Assembly (NCBI GenBank): GCA_050257855.1
Contig: JBLMXQ010000094.1
Span: forward strand, 22,257 to 86,256
Length of the DNA stretch: 64,000 nucleotides
From: JBLMXQ01 sp050257855
GTDB taxonomy: Bacteria; Acidobacteriota; Vicinamibacteria; Vicinamibacterales; CAVVIG01
Reading direction: 5' to 3'
The first letter of the stretch is position 1; every line of letters begins with the position of its first letter. Under the pieces are notes generated by a model. That model did no database searches. It had not been told where the DNA came from and saw nothing but the letters and a program-made list of their open reading frames with translations. Shown one piece after another: positions 8,418 through 16,757 of the stretch. Position numbers and translations under genes: made by a program.

Positions 8418-8987
8418 ATGGACGTCAACGATCTGAAAGGTCTGTTCGCCGAGGTCGGCAAGCGCATGACCGCGGCCATCGACCACGTGCGCCACGAGCT
8501 CGGCGGAGTACGGAGCGGACGCGCGTCGGTCACGATTCTGGACGGCGTGCACGTCGACGCATACGGATCCCGCATGCCGCTGAACCAGCTCGCCGGCCTC
8601 TCGGTCCCCGAGCCGACGCTCATCGTCGCCCAGCCGTTCGATCCCTCGCAGCTCGGCGCCATCGAGAAGGCGATTCGCGCGTCGGATCTCGGGCTCAACC
8701 CGTCCAACGACGGCAAGGTCGTGCGGATCCCGATTCCTCCTCTCACCGAGGAGCGCCGGAAGGAGCTGTCGCGCCACGTTCACAAGCTGACCGAGGAAGG
8801 GCGCAACGCCGTGCGGCAGGTCCGCCGCGACGCGAACGAGCGCCTCAAGAAGCTCCTGAAGGACCACACCATCTCCGAGGACGACGAGAAGAAGGGGCTC
8901 GACGAGGTCCAGAAGCTCACCGACAGGTTCATCACGCAGATCGACGAGCTGCAGAAGAAGAAGGACGCGGAACTCCTCGGAAGATAG
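8418..8987 (+). CDS. frr: Ribosome recycling factor
   Basis: Splits post-termination ribosomes together with EF-G. The 189-residue length is close to the usual 185. Hallmarks are GGVRSGRASVTILDGVHVDAYG near the N-terminus, GLNPSNDGKVVRIPIPPLTEERRKEL in the middle, and RRDANERLKKL in the C-terminal helix of the three-helix bundle. The start lies 45 nt after pyrH in a stretch carrying a further GAAATCGAGAATC-type word; GAGGATGTGAGG supplies a ribosome-binding site. Confidence 0.97.
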   Translation: MDVNDLKGLFAEVGKRMTAAIDHVRHELGGVRSGRASVTILDGVHVDAYGSRMPLNQLAGLSVPEPTLIVAQPFDPSQLGAIEKAIRASDLGLNPSNDGKVVRIPIPPLTEERRKELSRHVHKLTEEGRNAVRQVRRDANERLKKLLKDHTISEDDEKKGLDEVQKLTDRFITQIDELQKKKDAELLGR

Positions 8988-9059
8988 GGACGGCCGGTCG
9001 CCCCCCCGGGCCGCCGCGCTCGCCCATCCCGCGCCGACCGTCCGATCGCGAGATCGCCG

Positions 9060-10229
9060 ATGTCATTGTTCACACATCTCGAATGCTCGGTTCCGTGCGG
9101 AGCGCCGCCGCTCGATCCGCGCGGACGCCACCACCTCTGCTCGTGCGGCGCGCCGCTCCTCGCCCGCTACGATCTCGAGCGGGCGCGCGGGTGGTCGCGG
9201 GACTCCCTGAGGGGACGCGCCCCGGACATGTGGCGCTATCGCGAGCTGATGCCGCTCTTCGACGGCGAGGTCCCGGTGACGCTCGGCGAGGGGTTCACGC
9301 CGCTCGCCCACGCGCGCGCCCTCGGCGCGCGCCTCGGGCTCGATCGGCTGTACATCAAGGACGAGTCGCTCAATCCGACCAATTCGTTCAAGGCGCGAGG
9401 ACAGTCGGCGGCGGTCACGCGCGCGAAATACCTCGGTGCGACGACCATCGCCCTGCCGACCGCCGGCAACGCGGGCGACGCCGCCGCCGCGTATTCCGCC
9501 GCCGCCGGCCTGCGATGCGAGGTCTTCATCCCGAAGGACGCCAAGCGGCCGTTCGTCGACGAGTGCCGTCTCTACGGCGCGAACGTCACGCTCGTCGACG
9601 GCCTCATCACGGATGCGGGACGCATGGCCGCCGAGAAAGGCGGTCCGCTCGGCTGGTACGACGTGTCGACGCTCAAGGAGCCGTACCGCGTCGAGGGCAA
9701 GAAGACGATGGGCTACGAGGTGGCCGAGCAGATGGACTGGCGGTATCCCGACTGGATCGTCTATCCGACGGGAGGCGGCACGGGCATGGTCGGCATGTGG
9801 AAGGCGTTCGAGGAGATGGAGCGCATCGGCTGGATGCCGCGCCAGCGGCGCCCCCGCATGGTGACCGTTCAGGCGGAGGGCTGCGCGCCGATCGTCCGCG
9901 CCTTCCAGCAGGGAACCGAACGAGCGCAGCCGTGGGAGAACGCCGTCACCGTGGCGGACGGCCTGCGGGTGCCCCGCGCGATCGGCGACTTCCTGATTCT
10001 TCGCGCGATTCGCGAGAGCGGCGGCACCGCGATCGCGGCCAGCGACGAAGATCTCGTACGGGGCATGCTCGACATCGGCAAGTACCAGGGCATCAGCGCC
10101 GCGCCGGAGGGAGGCGCCGCCCTGGTCGCCATCGAGCGGCTCGTCGCCGACGGCTCGATCAAGTCGAGCGACACCGTGGTGCTCTTCAACACGGGCGGCG
10201 CGCTGAAGTACCTGGACGTCATCTGCTGA
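9060..10229 (+). CDS. thrC: Threonine synthase
   Basis: PLP enzyme converting O-phospho-L-homoserine to threonine. The 389-residue product opens with a rubredoxin-like zinc ribbon (Cys9, Cys13, Cys28, Cys30). The PLP lysine motif is NPTNSFKARGQ, the PLP phosphate is gripped by PTAGNAGDA, and YPTGGGTGMVGMWKAF is the later glycine loop. Family knowledge places such zinc-ribbon enzymes in the long threonine synthase class. It stands alone, 72 nt after frr and convergent with pfkA. A threonine dehydratase-like alternative is unlikely given the N-terminal ribbon. Confidence 0.88.
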   Translation: MSLFTHLECSVPCGAPPLDPRGRHHLCSCGAPLLARYDLERARGWSRDSLRGRAPDMWRYRELMPLFDGEVPVTLGEGFTPLAHARALGARLGLDRLYIKDESLNPTNSFKARGQSAAVTRAKYLGATTIALPTAGNAGDAAAAYSAAAGLRCEVFIPKDAKRPFVDECRLYGANVTLVDGLITDAGRMAAEKGGPLGWYDVSTLKEPYRVEGKKTMGYEVAEQMDWRYPDWIVYPTGGGTGMVGMWKAFEEMERIGWMPRQRRPRMVTVQAEGCAPIVRAFQQGTERAQPWENAVTVADGLRVPRAIGDFLILRAIRESGGTAIAASDEDLVRGMLDIGKYQGISAAPEGGAALVAIERLVADGSIKSSDTVVLFNTGGALKYLDVIC

Positions 10230-10288
10230 ACGGGCGCTCTGCGACGGGTGCGTCGGTGCCTGGTGCGCGTGAAATGGGCGGGCACCGC

Positions 10289-11371
10289 CTAGTCCCCAAA
10301 CGTCACCCCCACCGCCCTCGCGGTCTGCAGCAGATCGAGATCCATCGGGACCGTCCTGGTCTTCCCCACGATGTCCTCCAGCCGACGGCCGACGATGTGC
10401 GGCGGATCGTACGCCACCATCATGCCGAACGCTCCTCGACGCACGAGCTCCACCGCCTTGCCGCCGAAGCGCGTGGCGAGGACACGGTCGAAGCTGGTCG
10501 GCGCACCGCCGCGCTGAAGGTGGCCGAGGACCACCGAGCGCGTTTCCTTGCCCGTGAGCGTCGCAAGGGCGTCAGCGACTCTTGACCCGATGCCGCCGAG
10601 GCGCTCGACGTGCACCGCGCTCGCTGCCTCGATCAGCGACAACCGGCCGCCCTTCGGGAATGCGCCCTCCGCGACGACCACGATGCTGAAGCGGGCGCCC
10701 CAGCGGTCACGCTCGCGCAGGCGTTCGGCGACCAAATCGAGACTGAACGGAATTTCCGGAATCAGGATGGCGTCGGCGCCTCCGGCGACGCCGGCGTACA
10801 GCGCGATCCAGCCGGCATAACGGCCCATCACCTCCACGACCATGATGCGCTTGTGCGCCTCGGCGGTCGTGTGCAGGCGATCGATCGCCTCGGTGGCAAA
10901 CGTCACGGCGGAGTCGAACCCGAAACAGTCGGTGGTTCCGACGATGTCGTTGTCGATCGTCTTCGGCACGCCGACGATCGGGAGCCCGCGCTGGCAGAAC
11001 CGGTGGGCGATCGCGAGCGTGCCGTCGCCGCCGATGACGACGAGCGCATCGAGACCCATCTTGTGGAACATCTCGATCACGCGCTCGGAGTAGTCGCGCA
11101 CGCCTTCCGAGGTCGCGACCGGGTACGCGAACGGGTTGCCGGTGTTGCGGGTGCCGAGGATGGTGCCGCCGAGTCGCAGGATGCCGGTGACATCGCGCGG
11201 TGTCAGCACGCGTGAGCGGTTGGCTTCGATGAGGCCGTCGAAGCTGTCTTCGAGGCCGACGCACTCGATGCCGGCGTTGGTGGCCGACTTGACGACGGCG
11301 CGGATGACGGCGTTGAGGCCGGGCGCGTCGCCGCCGCCCGTCAGGATGCCGAGGCGCTGGATGGAGGCCAT
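10289..11371 (-). CDS. pfkA: 6-phosphofructokinase, Gly/Lys (group III-like) type
   Basis: Phosphorylates fructose 6-phosphate in glycolysis. ATG at 11371 gives 360 residues starting MASIQRLGILTGGGDAPGLN; earlier in-frame codons would extend into the divergent tRNA promoter. VVIGGDGTLAIA carries Gly117 at the position equivalent to E. coli Gly104, which favours ATP as donor, whereas VPKTIDNDI carries Lys137, usual in PPi and mixed-substrate PFKs. The E. coli-type effector region is poorly matched. The substrate-binding EVMGRYAGWIA is present. A -10 hexamer 7 nt from the start predicts a leaderless transcript. Confidence 0.93.
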   Translation of the reverse strand: MASIQRLGILTGGGDAPGLNAVIRAVVKSATNAGIECVGLEDSFDGLIEANRSRVLTPRDVTGILRLGGTILGTRNTGNPFAYPVATSEGVRDYSERVIEMFHKMGLDALVVIGGDGTLAIAHRFCQRGLPIVGVPKTIDNDIVGTTDCFGFDSAVTFATEAIDRLHTTAEAHKRIMVVEVMGRYAGWIALYAGVAGGADAILIPEIPFSLDLVAERLRERDRWGARFSIVVVAEGAFPKGGRLSLIEAASAVHVERLGGIGSRVADALATLTGKETRSVVLGHLQRGGAPTSFDRVLATRFGGKAVELVRRGAFGMMVAYDPPHIVGRRLEDIVGKTRTVPMDLDLLQTARAVGVTFGD

Positions 11372-11378
11372 CCGAACG

Positions 11379-11384
11379 ACTATA
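11379..11384 (-). promoter_or_regulatory. -10 element of pfkA (start codon 7 nt away)
   Basis: TATAGT on the minus strand is separated from the pfkA ATG by 7 nt. No convincing -35 is visible. If used, the mRNA 5' end would coincide with or lie within a few nt of the ATG. Confidence 0.5.
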
Positions 11385-11402
11385 GCAAACGACGCGCGGC
11401 GA

Positions 11403-11432
11403 TTGCGGCGCGCAAAACGGGCGTGGTACAAT
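11403..11432 (+). promoter_or_regulatory. Promoter of tRNA-Ala
   Basis: -35 TTGCGG (11403-11408), 18-nt spacer, -10 TACAAT (11427-11432), placing transcription about 8 nt before the mature tRNA 5' end. It is divergent from, and adjacent to, the pfkA -10. Confidence 0.6.
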
Positions 11433-11447
11433 CGGGATTCGTCGAGT

Positions 11448-11523
11448 GGGCGGCTAGCTCAGTTGGGAGAGCGCCGCGTTCGCAACGCGGAGGTCGGGAG
11501 TTCGAGCCTCCTGCCGTCCACCA
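11448..11523 (+). tRNA. tRNA-Ala (anticodon CGC)
   Basis: A 76-nt cloverleaf with encoded CCA. The acceptor stem GGGCGGC pairs with GCCGTCC and includes the G3:U70 alanine identity pair. D stem GCTC/GAGC, anticodon stem CCGCG/CGCGG with loop TTCGCAA (anticodon CGC at 11481-11483, reading GCG), T stem GGGAG/CTCCT with loop TTCGAGC. GCG is a favoured Ala codon in this GC-rich genome. Confidence 0.97.
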
Positions 11524-11534
11524 TCACTCACTTT

Positions 11535-11558
11535 GTCGTGGGGCCCCACCCCCACGAC
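11535..11558. repeat. GC hairpin 3' of tRNA-Ala
   Basis: Nine-bp perfect arms GTCGTGGGG and CCCCACGAC around loop CCCCAC. The same loop and G4/C4 core occur at 46193-46214. It lies 11 nt after the tRNA CCA but lacks a T-run, so it is not a classical terminator. Confidence 0.6.
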
Positions 11559-11579
11559 CTGTGCTCGGTCGCCTCCCGG

Positions 11580-11728
11580 CTCCCTCGCGCTGCTCCACCG
11601 ACTTTCCGCTCTCACGACGATTCCGTCCGCGACCCGTCTCACTACCTGGTTCCGCCGCCTCTCGACTCCTTCGCACTGCTCCACCGACTTTCCGCTCTCA
11701 CGACGATTCCGTCCGCGCCCCGTCTCAC
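11580..11728. repeat. Two 63-bp direct repeats (86-bp period)
   Basis: Copies at 11580-11642 and 11666-11728 differ at only about three positions and share a core starting CTGCTCCACCGACTTTCC. The 23-nt spacer is unrelated. Neither copy is inside a gene. Confidence 0.85.
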
Positions 11729-11771
11729 GGTTCGCGACGCATTCGGCAGGAGACGGCGACGCATTCGGTAG

Positions 11772-11793
11772 GGGACGGCCTTCAGGCCGTCCC
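11772..11793. repeat. 22-bp REP-like palindrome, copy 1
   Basis: Ten-bp perfect arms GGGACGGCCT and AGGCCGTCCC around a TC centre. The identical palindrome, in the other orientation, is at 41625-41646; related CGCCCGGCCT palindromes lie at 41664 and 41704, and a decayed copy lies in lolA at 21175. Confidence 0.85.
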
Positions 11794-12112
11794 GCCGGTC
11801 CCGCCGACCCTGCCCTGTGCTTCGCTGTCGTCGCGCCGCGCGCTGACGAGGCCAGAGAGTAGACGCGAACCGTGAGGAACCGATAAGGATCGCGCGCCTT
11901 CCCGGATTTGCACGGCGTTTTGCCTATAACGCTTCTCGCGTTGACGGAACGGTTTCCGAACGGGAAGGTGCGAGGTATTGTTGCCCCGTTCCACGAACCG
12001 GCCCCCGGAAGAGACGCCGGTCGAACGGCTTGTCGGCCCGGCGCCCCGCCGTTCGTTCAAGGCCCATCGTTTGCGTACGGGGTCTGTTCGCGAGCGGACG
12101 TCAGGAGGATCG

Positions 12113-13186
12113 ATGGTGGCGGCGTGCAGCATCCTCATTGTCGACGACTACGAGCCGAACCTGCGCGGGCTGGGTGAGCTGCTGACGGCCGCCGGATACC
12201 AGGTTTCGCTCGCGACCAACGGCCTCGATGCCCTCCGGATCGTCGCCGACGATCGGCCCGACTGCATCCTGCTCGACGTCGTCCTGCCCGGCGGCCTCTC
12301 CGGGGTCGAGATCTGCGCCAAGATCAAGAGCAATCCCGCCAGCGCGCTGACGCCGGTGATCCTCATCAGCGCATCGACGGAGCGCGGGACGAGGCTCGCC
12401 GGCCTCGAAGCGGGCGCCGACGACTTCCTGGACAAGCCGATCGACACGGGCGAGTTGTACACACGCGTGCGGGCACTGCTCAGAATCAAGCGGCTCACTG
12501 ACGACCTCGAATCGGCCGAAGCGGTGTTCCTGTCGCTCGGCCGGGTGATCGAACTGCGCGATCCGTGCACGAACGGACACTGCGAACGGCTGGCGCACTA
12601 CGCCATCGCCCTCGGCGACAAGCTGGGCCTCGGCAAGGACGATCTCGACGCGCTCTACCGGGGGGCGTTCCTGCACGACATCGGCAAGATCGGCATTCCG
12701 GATCGCGTGCTGCTGAAGCGCGGCCGGTTGACGCGCAGGCAATTCGACGTGATGAAACGTCATCCGGTCATCGGCGAGGAGCTGTGCCGCACGATCCGAT
12801 CGCTCGAGCACGTGCGGCCGATCGTCCGCCACCATCACGAGCGGATCGACGGCCGCGGATATCCCGACGGGCTCAGGGGCGCGGACGTCCCGCTCGTCGC
12901 GCGGATCGTATCGGTCGTCGACATCTTCGACGCGCTCACGACCGATCGGCCCTACCGGCCGGCGCTGCCGGTCGCGACGGCGTACCGGATGCTCGTGGAG
13001 CACGCATCCGAGGGCGGATGCGATCCGGAACTCGTGGACGCCTTCGTTGCGCTCCACCGCGCGGGCGGCCTGCTGCCAGCCGGCCCGGATCGCCGGCAGC
13101 CCGCAGTGACTCCCGCCCCGCTCGCGGCGCGAGCGATCGCTCAGCTCAGAGTCGATCACAGAGTCGCCGCGTGGCACGGGCGCTGA
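12113..13186 (+). CDS. Response regulator with HD-GYP phosphodiesterase domain
   Basis: Predicted two-component effector that would hydrolyse cyclic di-GMP. ATG at 12113 follows AGGAGG by 5 nt; the frame is open further upstream but without a ribosome-binding site. The 357-residue product has a CheY-like receiver (5-120: ILIVDDYEPN, phospho-acceptor Asp in ILLDVVLPGG, Lys in DDFLDKPID). After a short helical linker comes an HD-GYP domain with HDIGKIGIPDRV and HHHERIDGRGYPDGL. All metal and GYP residues appear intact. No partner histidine kinase is adjacent. Confidence 0.93.
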   Translation: MVAACSILIVDDYEPNLRGLGELLTAAGYQVSLATNGLDALRIVADDRPDCILLDVVLPGGLSGVEICAKIKSNPASALTPVILISASTERGTRLAGLEAGADDFLDKPIDTGELYTRVRALLRIKRLTDDLESAEAVFLSLGRVIELRDPCTNGHCERLAHYAIALGDKLGLGKDDLDALYRGAFLHDIGKIGIPDRVLLKRGRLTRRQFDVMKRHPVIGEELCRTIRSLEHVRPIVRHHHERIDGRGYPDGLRGADVPLVARIVSVVDIFDALTTDRPYRPALPVATAYRMLVEHASEGGCDPELVDAFVALHRAGGLLPAGPDRRQPAVTPAPLAARAIAQLRVDHRVAAWHGR

Positions 13187-13278
13187 GGCAACCTTGCCGA
13201 AGCGCCTGGGCGCCGGAGAGAAACAGGAGCCCAACTGATAAGATTGGTGCTCTCAGACCATCTCTCAGGGAGCACGCA

Positions 13279-16200
13279 ATGCGATTCGGCCAACATGCCG
13301 TCCTGTTCGCGCTCGCTGCAGCCGCCGCGGCGTACGCGCCACAGGCGGCCACGCAGGCACAGGGCGGAGGCACGGTGCCCTCCGCGCTGTATGCGGGTCT
13401 CCGGTGGCGCGAAATCGGGCCGTTCCGCGGCGGCCGCGTAGAGGCAGTCACCGGAGTCCCCGGTCAGATCGACACGTACTATCTGGGCGCGGTCGTCGGC
13501 GGCGTCTGGAAGACCACCGACGGCGGCCACGCCTGGACGCCGCTCTTCCAGCACGAGGCGGTGTCCTCGATCGGCGCAATCGCCGTCGCGCCGTCGGATC
13601 CGAACATCGTGTACGTCGGTACCGGTGAGTCGGCCCCTCGCGAGGACATCTCCTTCGGCAACGGCGTGTACAAGTCGACCGACGCGGGCAAGACGTGGAC
13701 CCACCTCGGCCTGCCCGACAGCCGCCACATCGCGAAGGTCCTCGTCGATCCGTCGAATCCGGACGTCGTGCTCGTGGCCGCGCTCGGGCACGTCTACGGC
13801 CCGAATGCCGAGCGCGGGGTGTTCCGCTCGACCGACGGCGGTGCGACGTGGCAGAAGGTCCTCTACAAGGACGATCAGACCGGCGCCATCGACCTCGCGT
13901 CGTCGGCCGACGCGCCGCGGACCGTCTACGCGGCTCTGTGGCAGCTGCGTCGCACGCCGTGGAACCTCTCGAGCGGCGGCCCGGGAAGTGGAATCTACAA
14001 GTCGACCGATGGCGGCGCAACCTGGACTGGCCTGACGGGAGGCGGCCTGCCCGGGAGCGTGCTCGGCAAGATTGGACTCGCGGTCGTGCCCGGCACGAAC
14101 GGTCAGCACGTGTACGCGCTCATCGAAGCCGATCACGGCGGCCTCTACCGATCCGACGACGGCGGCGCAACATGGCGGCTGGTGAACGCCGAGCACGTCC
14201 TGTGGTCGCGCGCGTGGTATTTCACCAAGGTCTGGGTGCACCCGAGCGATCCCGACACGCTCTTCATCGCCGGCAACTCGTTCTGGAAGTCGACCGACGC
14301 CGGCGCGACGTTCAAGCGCGTGACGCTGCCGGGCGGCGACAACCATGATTTGTGGATCAATCCGCGGGCGCCCGAGCGGATGATCGAAGCCAACGATCAG
14401 GGCGTCGTGCTGACGGTGAACGCGGGCCAGACCTGGGACAAGCGCAACAACCTCCCGATCGGGCAGTTCTATCACGTCTCGACGGATCGCGAGTTCCCGT
14501 ACAACATCTACGGCGCGCAGCAGGACATGGGCGCGCTGACCATCGCGAGCCGCGGCTGGGGCGGCATCACCGATCGCGACTGGTTCAACATCGGCGGCGA
14601 CGATGGCGAGTGCGGATACGTCTGGCCCGATCCTCTGAACTCCCGGTACGTGATCGCCGGCGGGTACGGCGGCGCGCTCACCGTCTTCGACAAGCGCAGC
14701 CACCAGCTTCGCGACATCGCGCCCTGGTCGAACGCCAACGGGGGCTACCCGGCGAGCGAGCTCAAATACCGCTTCACGTGGACGTCGCCGGTCGCCTTCT
14801 CGCCGACCAGCCCCCACGTCCTCTACATGGGTTCGCAGTACCTGATGGAGAGCCGCAACGGCGGCACCAGCTGGAAAGTCATCAGCCCCGACCTGACGCG
14901 GAACGACAAGAGCAAGCAGGGGCTCTCCGGCGGCCCGATCACGAAGGACAACGCATCGGTCGAATACTACGACGTCATCTTCGCCATCGCACCGTCGCCG
15001 CTCCAGCCGGGCCGCATCTGGGTCGGCACCGACGACGGGCTGGTGCAGCTGACGACGGACGACGGCGCGGGCTGGAAGAAGGTGACGCCGCCGGATTTGC
15101 CGGAGTGGGAGAAGGTCTCGATCATCGAAGCCTCGCACTTCGACCCGCAGACCGCGTACGTCGCCGTCGACGGTCACAAGATGGACGATTTCGCGCCGCA
15201 CATCTATCGCACCCGCGACGGCGGCAGGACGTGGACGACCATCGTCAACGGCATCTCCGCGCCGGCCTTCGTCTACGCGGTGCGGGAGGATCCGAAACGC
15301 CGGGGGCTGCTCTACGCCGGCACCGAAACGGGCATCTACGTGTCCTTCGACGCGGGCGATCACTGGCAATCGCTGCAGCTGAACCTCCCGACCACCTCCG
15401 TGCGCGACATCGCCGTCCACGACGACGACCTGATTGTCGCCACGCACGGCCGGTCGTTCTGGGTGCTCGACGGCATCGGAGCGCTCCGGCAGGCGGACGC
15501 GGCGCTGGCGGCAGCGCCGGCGCACCTGTTCACGCCCCGGACCGCGCTCCGGATCCACGAGGCGGGCAGCTACTCGATCCCCGCGGGTTCGGCCGGAGCC
15601 AACCCGCCGAACGGCGCCATCATCGACTACTACATCGGAGCGCGGACCGGACGCGTGGCAATCGAGATCCACGATGCGCAGGGCCGGCTGGCGTTCTCGC
15701 TGTCGAGCGAACGGCCACAGGCGACCGAAGCGCCCGAGCTGCCGTTCGACCAGGCCTCGGGCGGTGAGCACCTGTCGACCGATCCGGGCATGCACCGCCT
15801 CGTCTGGGATCTGCGGTACCCGCTGCCGCCGCTCATCCCCGGCACGGCGTACGACGAGCGCTCGCCCCGCGGCGTGCTGGCCGTCCCGGGCACGTACAAG
15901 ATCACGCTGACGGCAGACGATCACACGCAGACGACGACGCTGACGGTCAGGAACGACCCGCGGTCTCTCGCGACCCAGCCGGCGATGATCGCCGAGTTCA
16001 CGCTCGCCTCCCACCTGATGCAGATGCTCGGCGACCTTCACGCCACCGTGCGGGATATTCGAGCGAAGATGCCGGCCCTCGATGCGGCGGGACAGCGCGA
16101 GGCGGCCGCGATCCTGGATCAGCTGTACGAATCGCAGGCGAAAGCGAACATCGACCTGCTCAACTACCCGATGCGCCTCAACGCGCGCATCGCGTACCTG

Positions 16201-16320
16201 GAAGACGAGGTCGACTTCGGCGACGGAGCGCCGACCGTGCAGTTCCGGGAGATGTCGGCGCTGTATCAGCAGCAGCTCGATCGGCTACTCAGGCGCTGGA
16301 GGGCGTTGAAGGATCGCTAG
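13279..16320 (+). CDS. Secreted BNR/Asp-box beta-propeller protein (sortilin/VPS10-like)
   Basis: Exported 1013-residue protein of unknown substrate. ATG at 13279 is preferred since it precedes a signal peptide (about 1-27) and has AGGGAG 8 nt upstream; the open frame further upstream runs antiparallel in sense through the HD-GYP gene and is spurious. About ten Asp-box motifs of the form S-T-D-x-G-x-T-W (for example STDAGKTW, STDGGATW, TRDGGRTW) are spread over residues 60-720, implying one or two BNR beta-propellers. A C-terminal region of about 280 residues holds a beta domain and a helical end. Databases often call such proteins glycosyl hydrolases, but sialidase catalytic residues are not evident. 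Confidence 0.85.
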   Translation: MRFGQHAVLFALAAAAAAYAPQAATQAQGGGTVPSALYAGLRWREIGPFRGGRVEAVTGVPGQIDTYYLGAVVGGVWKTTDGGHAWTPLFQHEAVSSIGAIAVAPSDPNIVYVGTGESAPREDISFGNGVYKSTDAGKTWTHLGLPDSRHIAKVLVDPSNPDVVLVAALGHVYGPNAERGVFRSTDGGATWQKVLYKDDQTGAIDLASSADAPRTVYAALWQLRRTPWNLSSGGPGSGIYKSTDGGATWTGLTGGGLPGSVLGKIGLAVVPGTNGQHVYALIEADHGGLYRSDDGGATWRLVNAEHVLWSRAWYFTKVWVHPSDPDTLFIAGNSFWKSTDAGATFKRVTLPGGDNHDLWINPRAPERMIEANDQGVVLTVNAGQTWDKRNNLPIGQFYHVSTDREFPYNIYGAQQDMGALTIASRGWGGITDRDWFNIGGDDGECGYVWPDPLNSRYVIAGGYGGALTVFDKRSHQLRDIAPWSNANGGYPASELKYRFTWTSPVAFSPTSPHVLYMGSQYLMESRNGGTSWKVISPDLTRNDKSKQGLSGGPITKDNASVEYYDVIFAIAPSPLQPGRIWVGTDDGLVQLTTDDGAGWKKVTPPDLPEWEKVSIIEASHFDPQTAYVAVDGHKMDDFAPHIYRTRDGGRTWTTIVNGISAPAFVYAVREDPKRRGLLYAGTETGIYVSFDAGDHWQSLQLNLPTTSVRDIAVHDDDLIVATHGRSFWVLDGIGALRQADAALAAAPAHLFTPRTALRIHEAGSYSIPAGSAGANPPNGAIIDYYIGARTGRVAIEIHDAQGRLAFSLSSERPQATEAPELPFDQASGGEHLSTDPGMHRLVWDLRYPLPPLIPGTAYDERSPRGVLAVPGTYKITLTADDHTQTTTLTVRNDPRSLATQPAMIAEFTLASHLMQMLGDLHATVRDIRAKMPALDAAGQREAAAILDQLYESQAKANIDLLNYPMRLNARIAYLEDEVDFGDGAPTVQFREMSALYQQQLDRLLRRWRALKDR

Positions 16321-16519
16321 ACGTCGTCCGCAACAGACGCCGGAGCTTGCGCTCGGCTCCGGCGTCGGCGGCGCCACGCGTCACGTCGGTCGCCACGATG
16401 CCGACGTCCGCCGTCTCGCCGTCCTCCGCGACTTCCACGACCGACGCGCGCCACCCGCCTTCGCAGGGCTCCGACAGAATCCAGTACCGCCGCCCGCCGA
16501 GCGACAATTCACGTGCCAT
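16289..16519 (-). CDS. Small hypothetical protein, 76 aa
   Basis: I do not recognise this family. The predicted protein (MARELSLGGRRYWILSEPCE...) reads like a compact alpha/beta domain, with a strand-rich first half and a basic helix DAGAERKLRRLLR near the end. It converges on the BNR gene and overlaps its last 32 nt. A plausible minus-strand -10 (TAAGAT) lies upstream in an AT-rich patch. Balanced composition and its own upstream region argue for a real gene; the overlap argues for caution. Confidence 0.5.
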   Translation of the reverse strand: MARELSLGGRRYWILSEPCEGGWRASVVEVAEDGETADVGIVATDVTRGAADAGAERKLRRLLRTTSSDPSTPSSA

Positions 16520-16529
16520 GATCGCGACC

Positions 16530-16700
16530 GCAGTGTGGATAATCTTACAATTTTGTGAGTCACGCGCGTGCTTCTGCTCCGAATCGCAACAGCTCCGTGC
16601 GCAGGCGGACTCGCGATTTCACGAATAATTGTTCGAAAAACTGAAAGTTGTTTTCGAGCCCGGCGGCCACGCGCCACTCGATCCGAATAATGGCATCCGC
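16530..16700. promoter_or_regulatory. AT-rich divergent regulatory patch
   Basis: An island of low GC between two small divergent genes. It includes TAAGAT on the minus strand facing the 76-aa gene and an imperfect palindrome CGAATAATTGTTCG (16622-16635, 12 of 14 symmetric). Candidate promoter/operator region; no precise start can be assigned. Confidence 0.35.
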
Positions 16701-16757
16701 CTTGCCTTGGGGTGAGCACCCGAACGGCGTTCACGACGACAGAACGCGGAGTCGAGC

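Larger units (their letters stand above)
11524..12112. other. 588-nt gene-free region after tRNA-Ala
   Basis: No open frame here looks like a protein. The region holds a GC hairpin (11535-11558), a 63-bp near-identical direct repeat at 86-bp spacing, a 22-bp palindrome (11772-11793) and the leader of the HD-GYP gene. I could not identify a confident promoter for that gene; TATAAC at 11925-11930 is the best -10-like hexamer. Confidence 0.6.

Noticed and set aside
11544..11570. Possible terminator after tRNA-Ala
   Set aside because: A strong hairpin exists but no T-run follows; kept as a repeat only.
11423..11875. Plus-strand frames over and after tRNA-Ala
   Set aside because: They start inside the tRNA gene and encode repeat sequence.
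12565..13278. N-terminal extension of the BNR protein frame
   Set aside because: Runs out of frame through the HD-GYP gene and has no ribosome-binding site; the signal peptide begins at 13279.
13156..16041. 961-codon minus-strand open frame
   Set aside because: Antisense to the BNR-repeat protein, which has a signal peptide and repeated Asp boxes.
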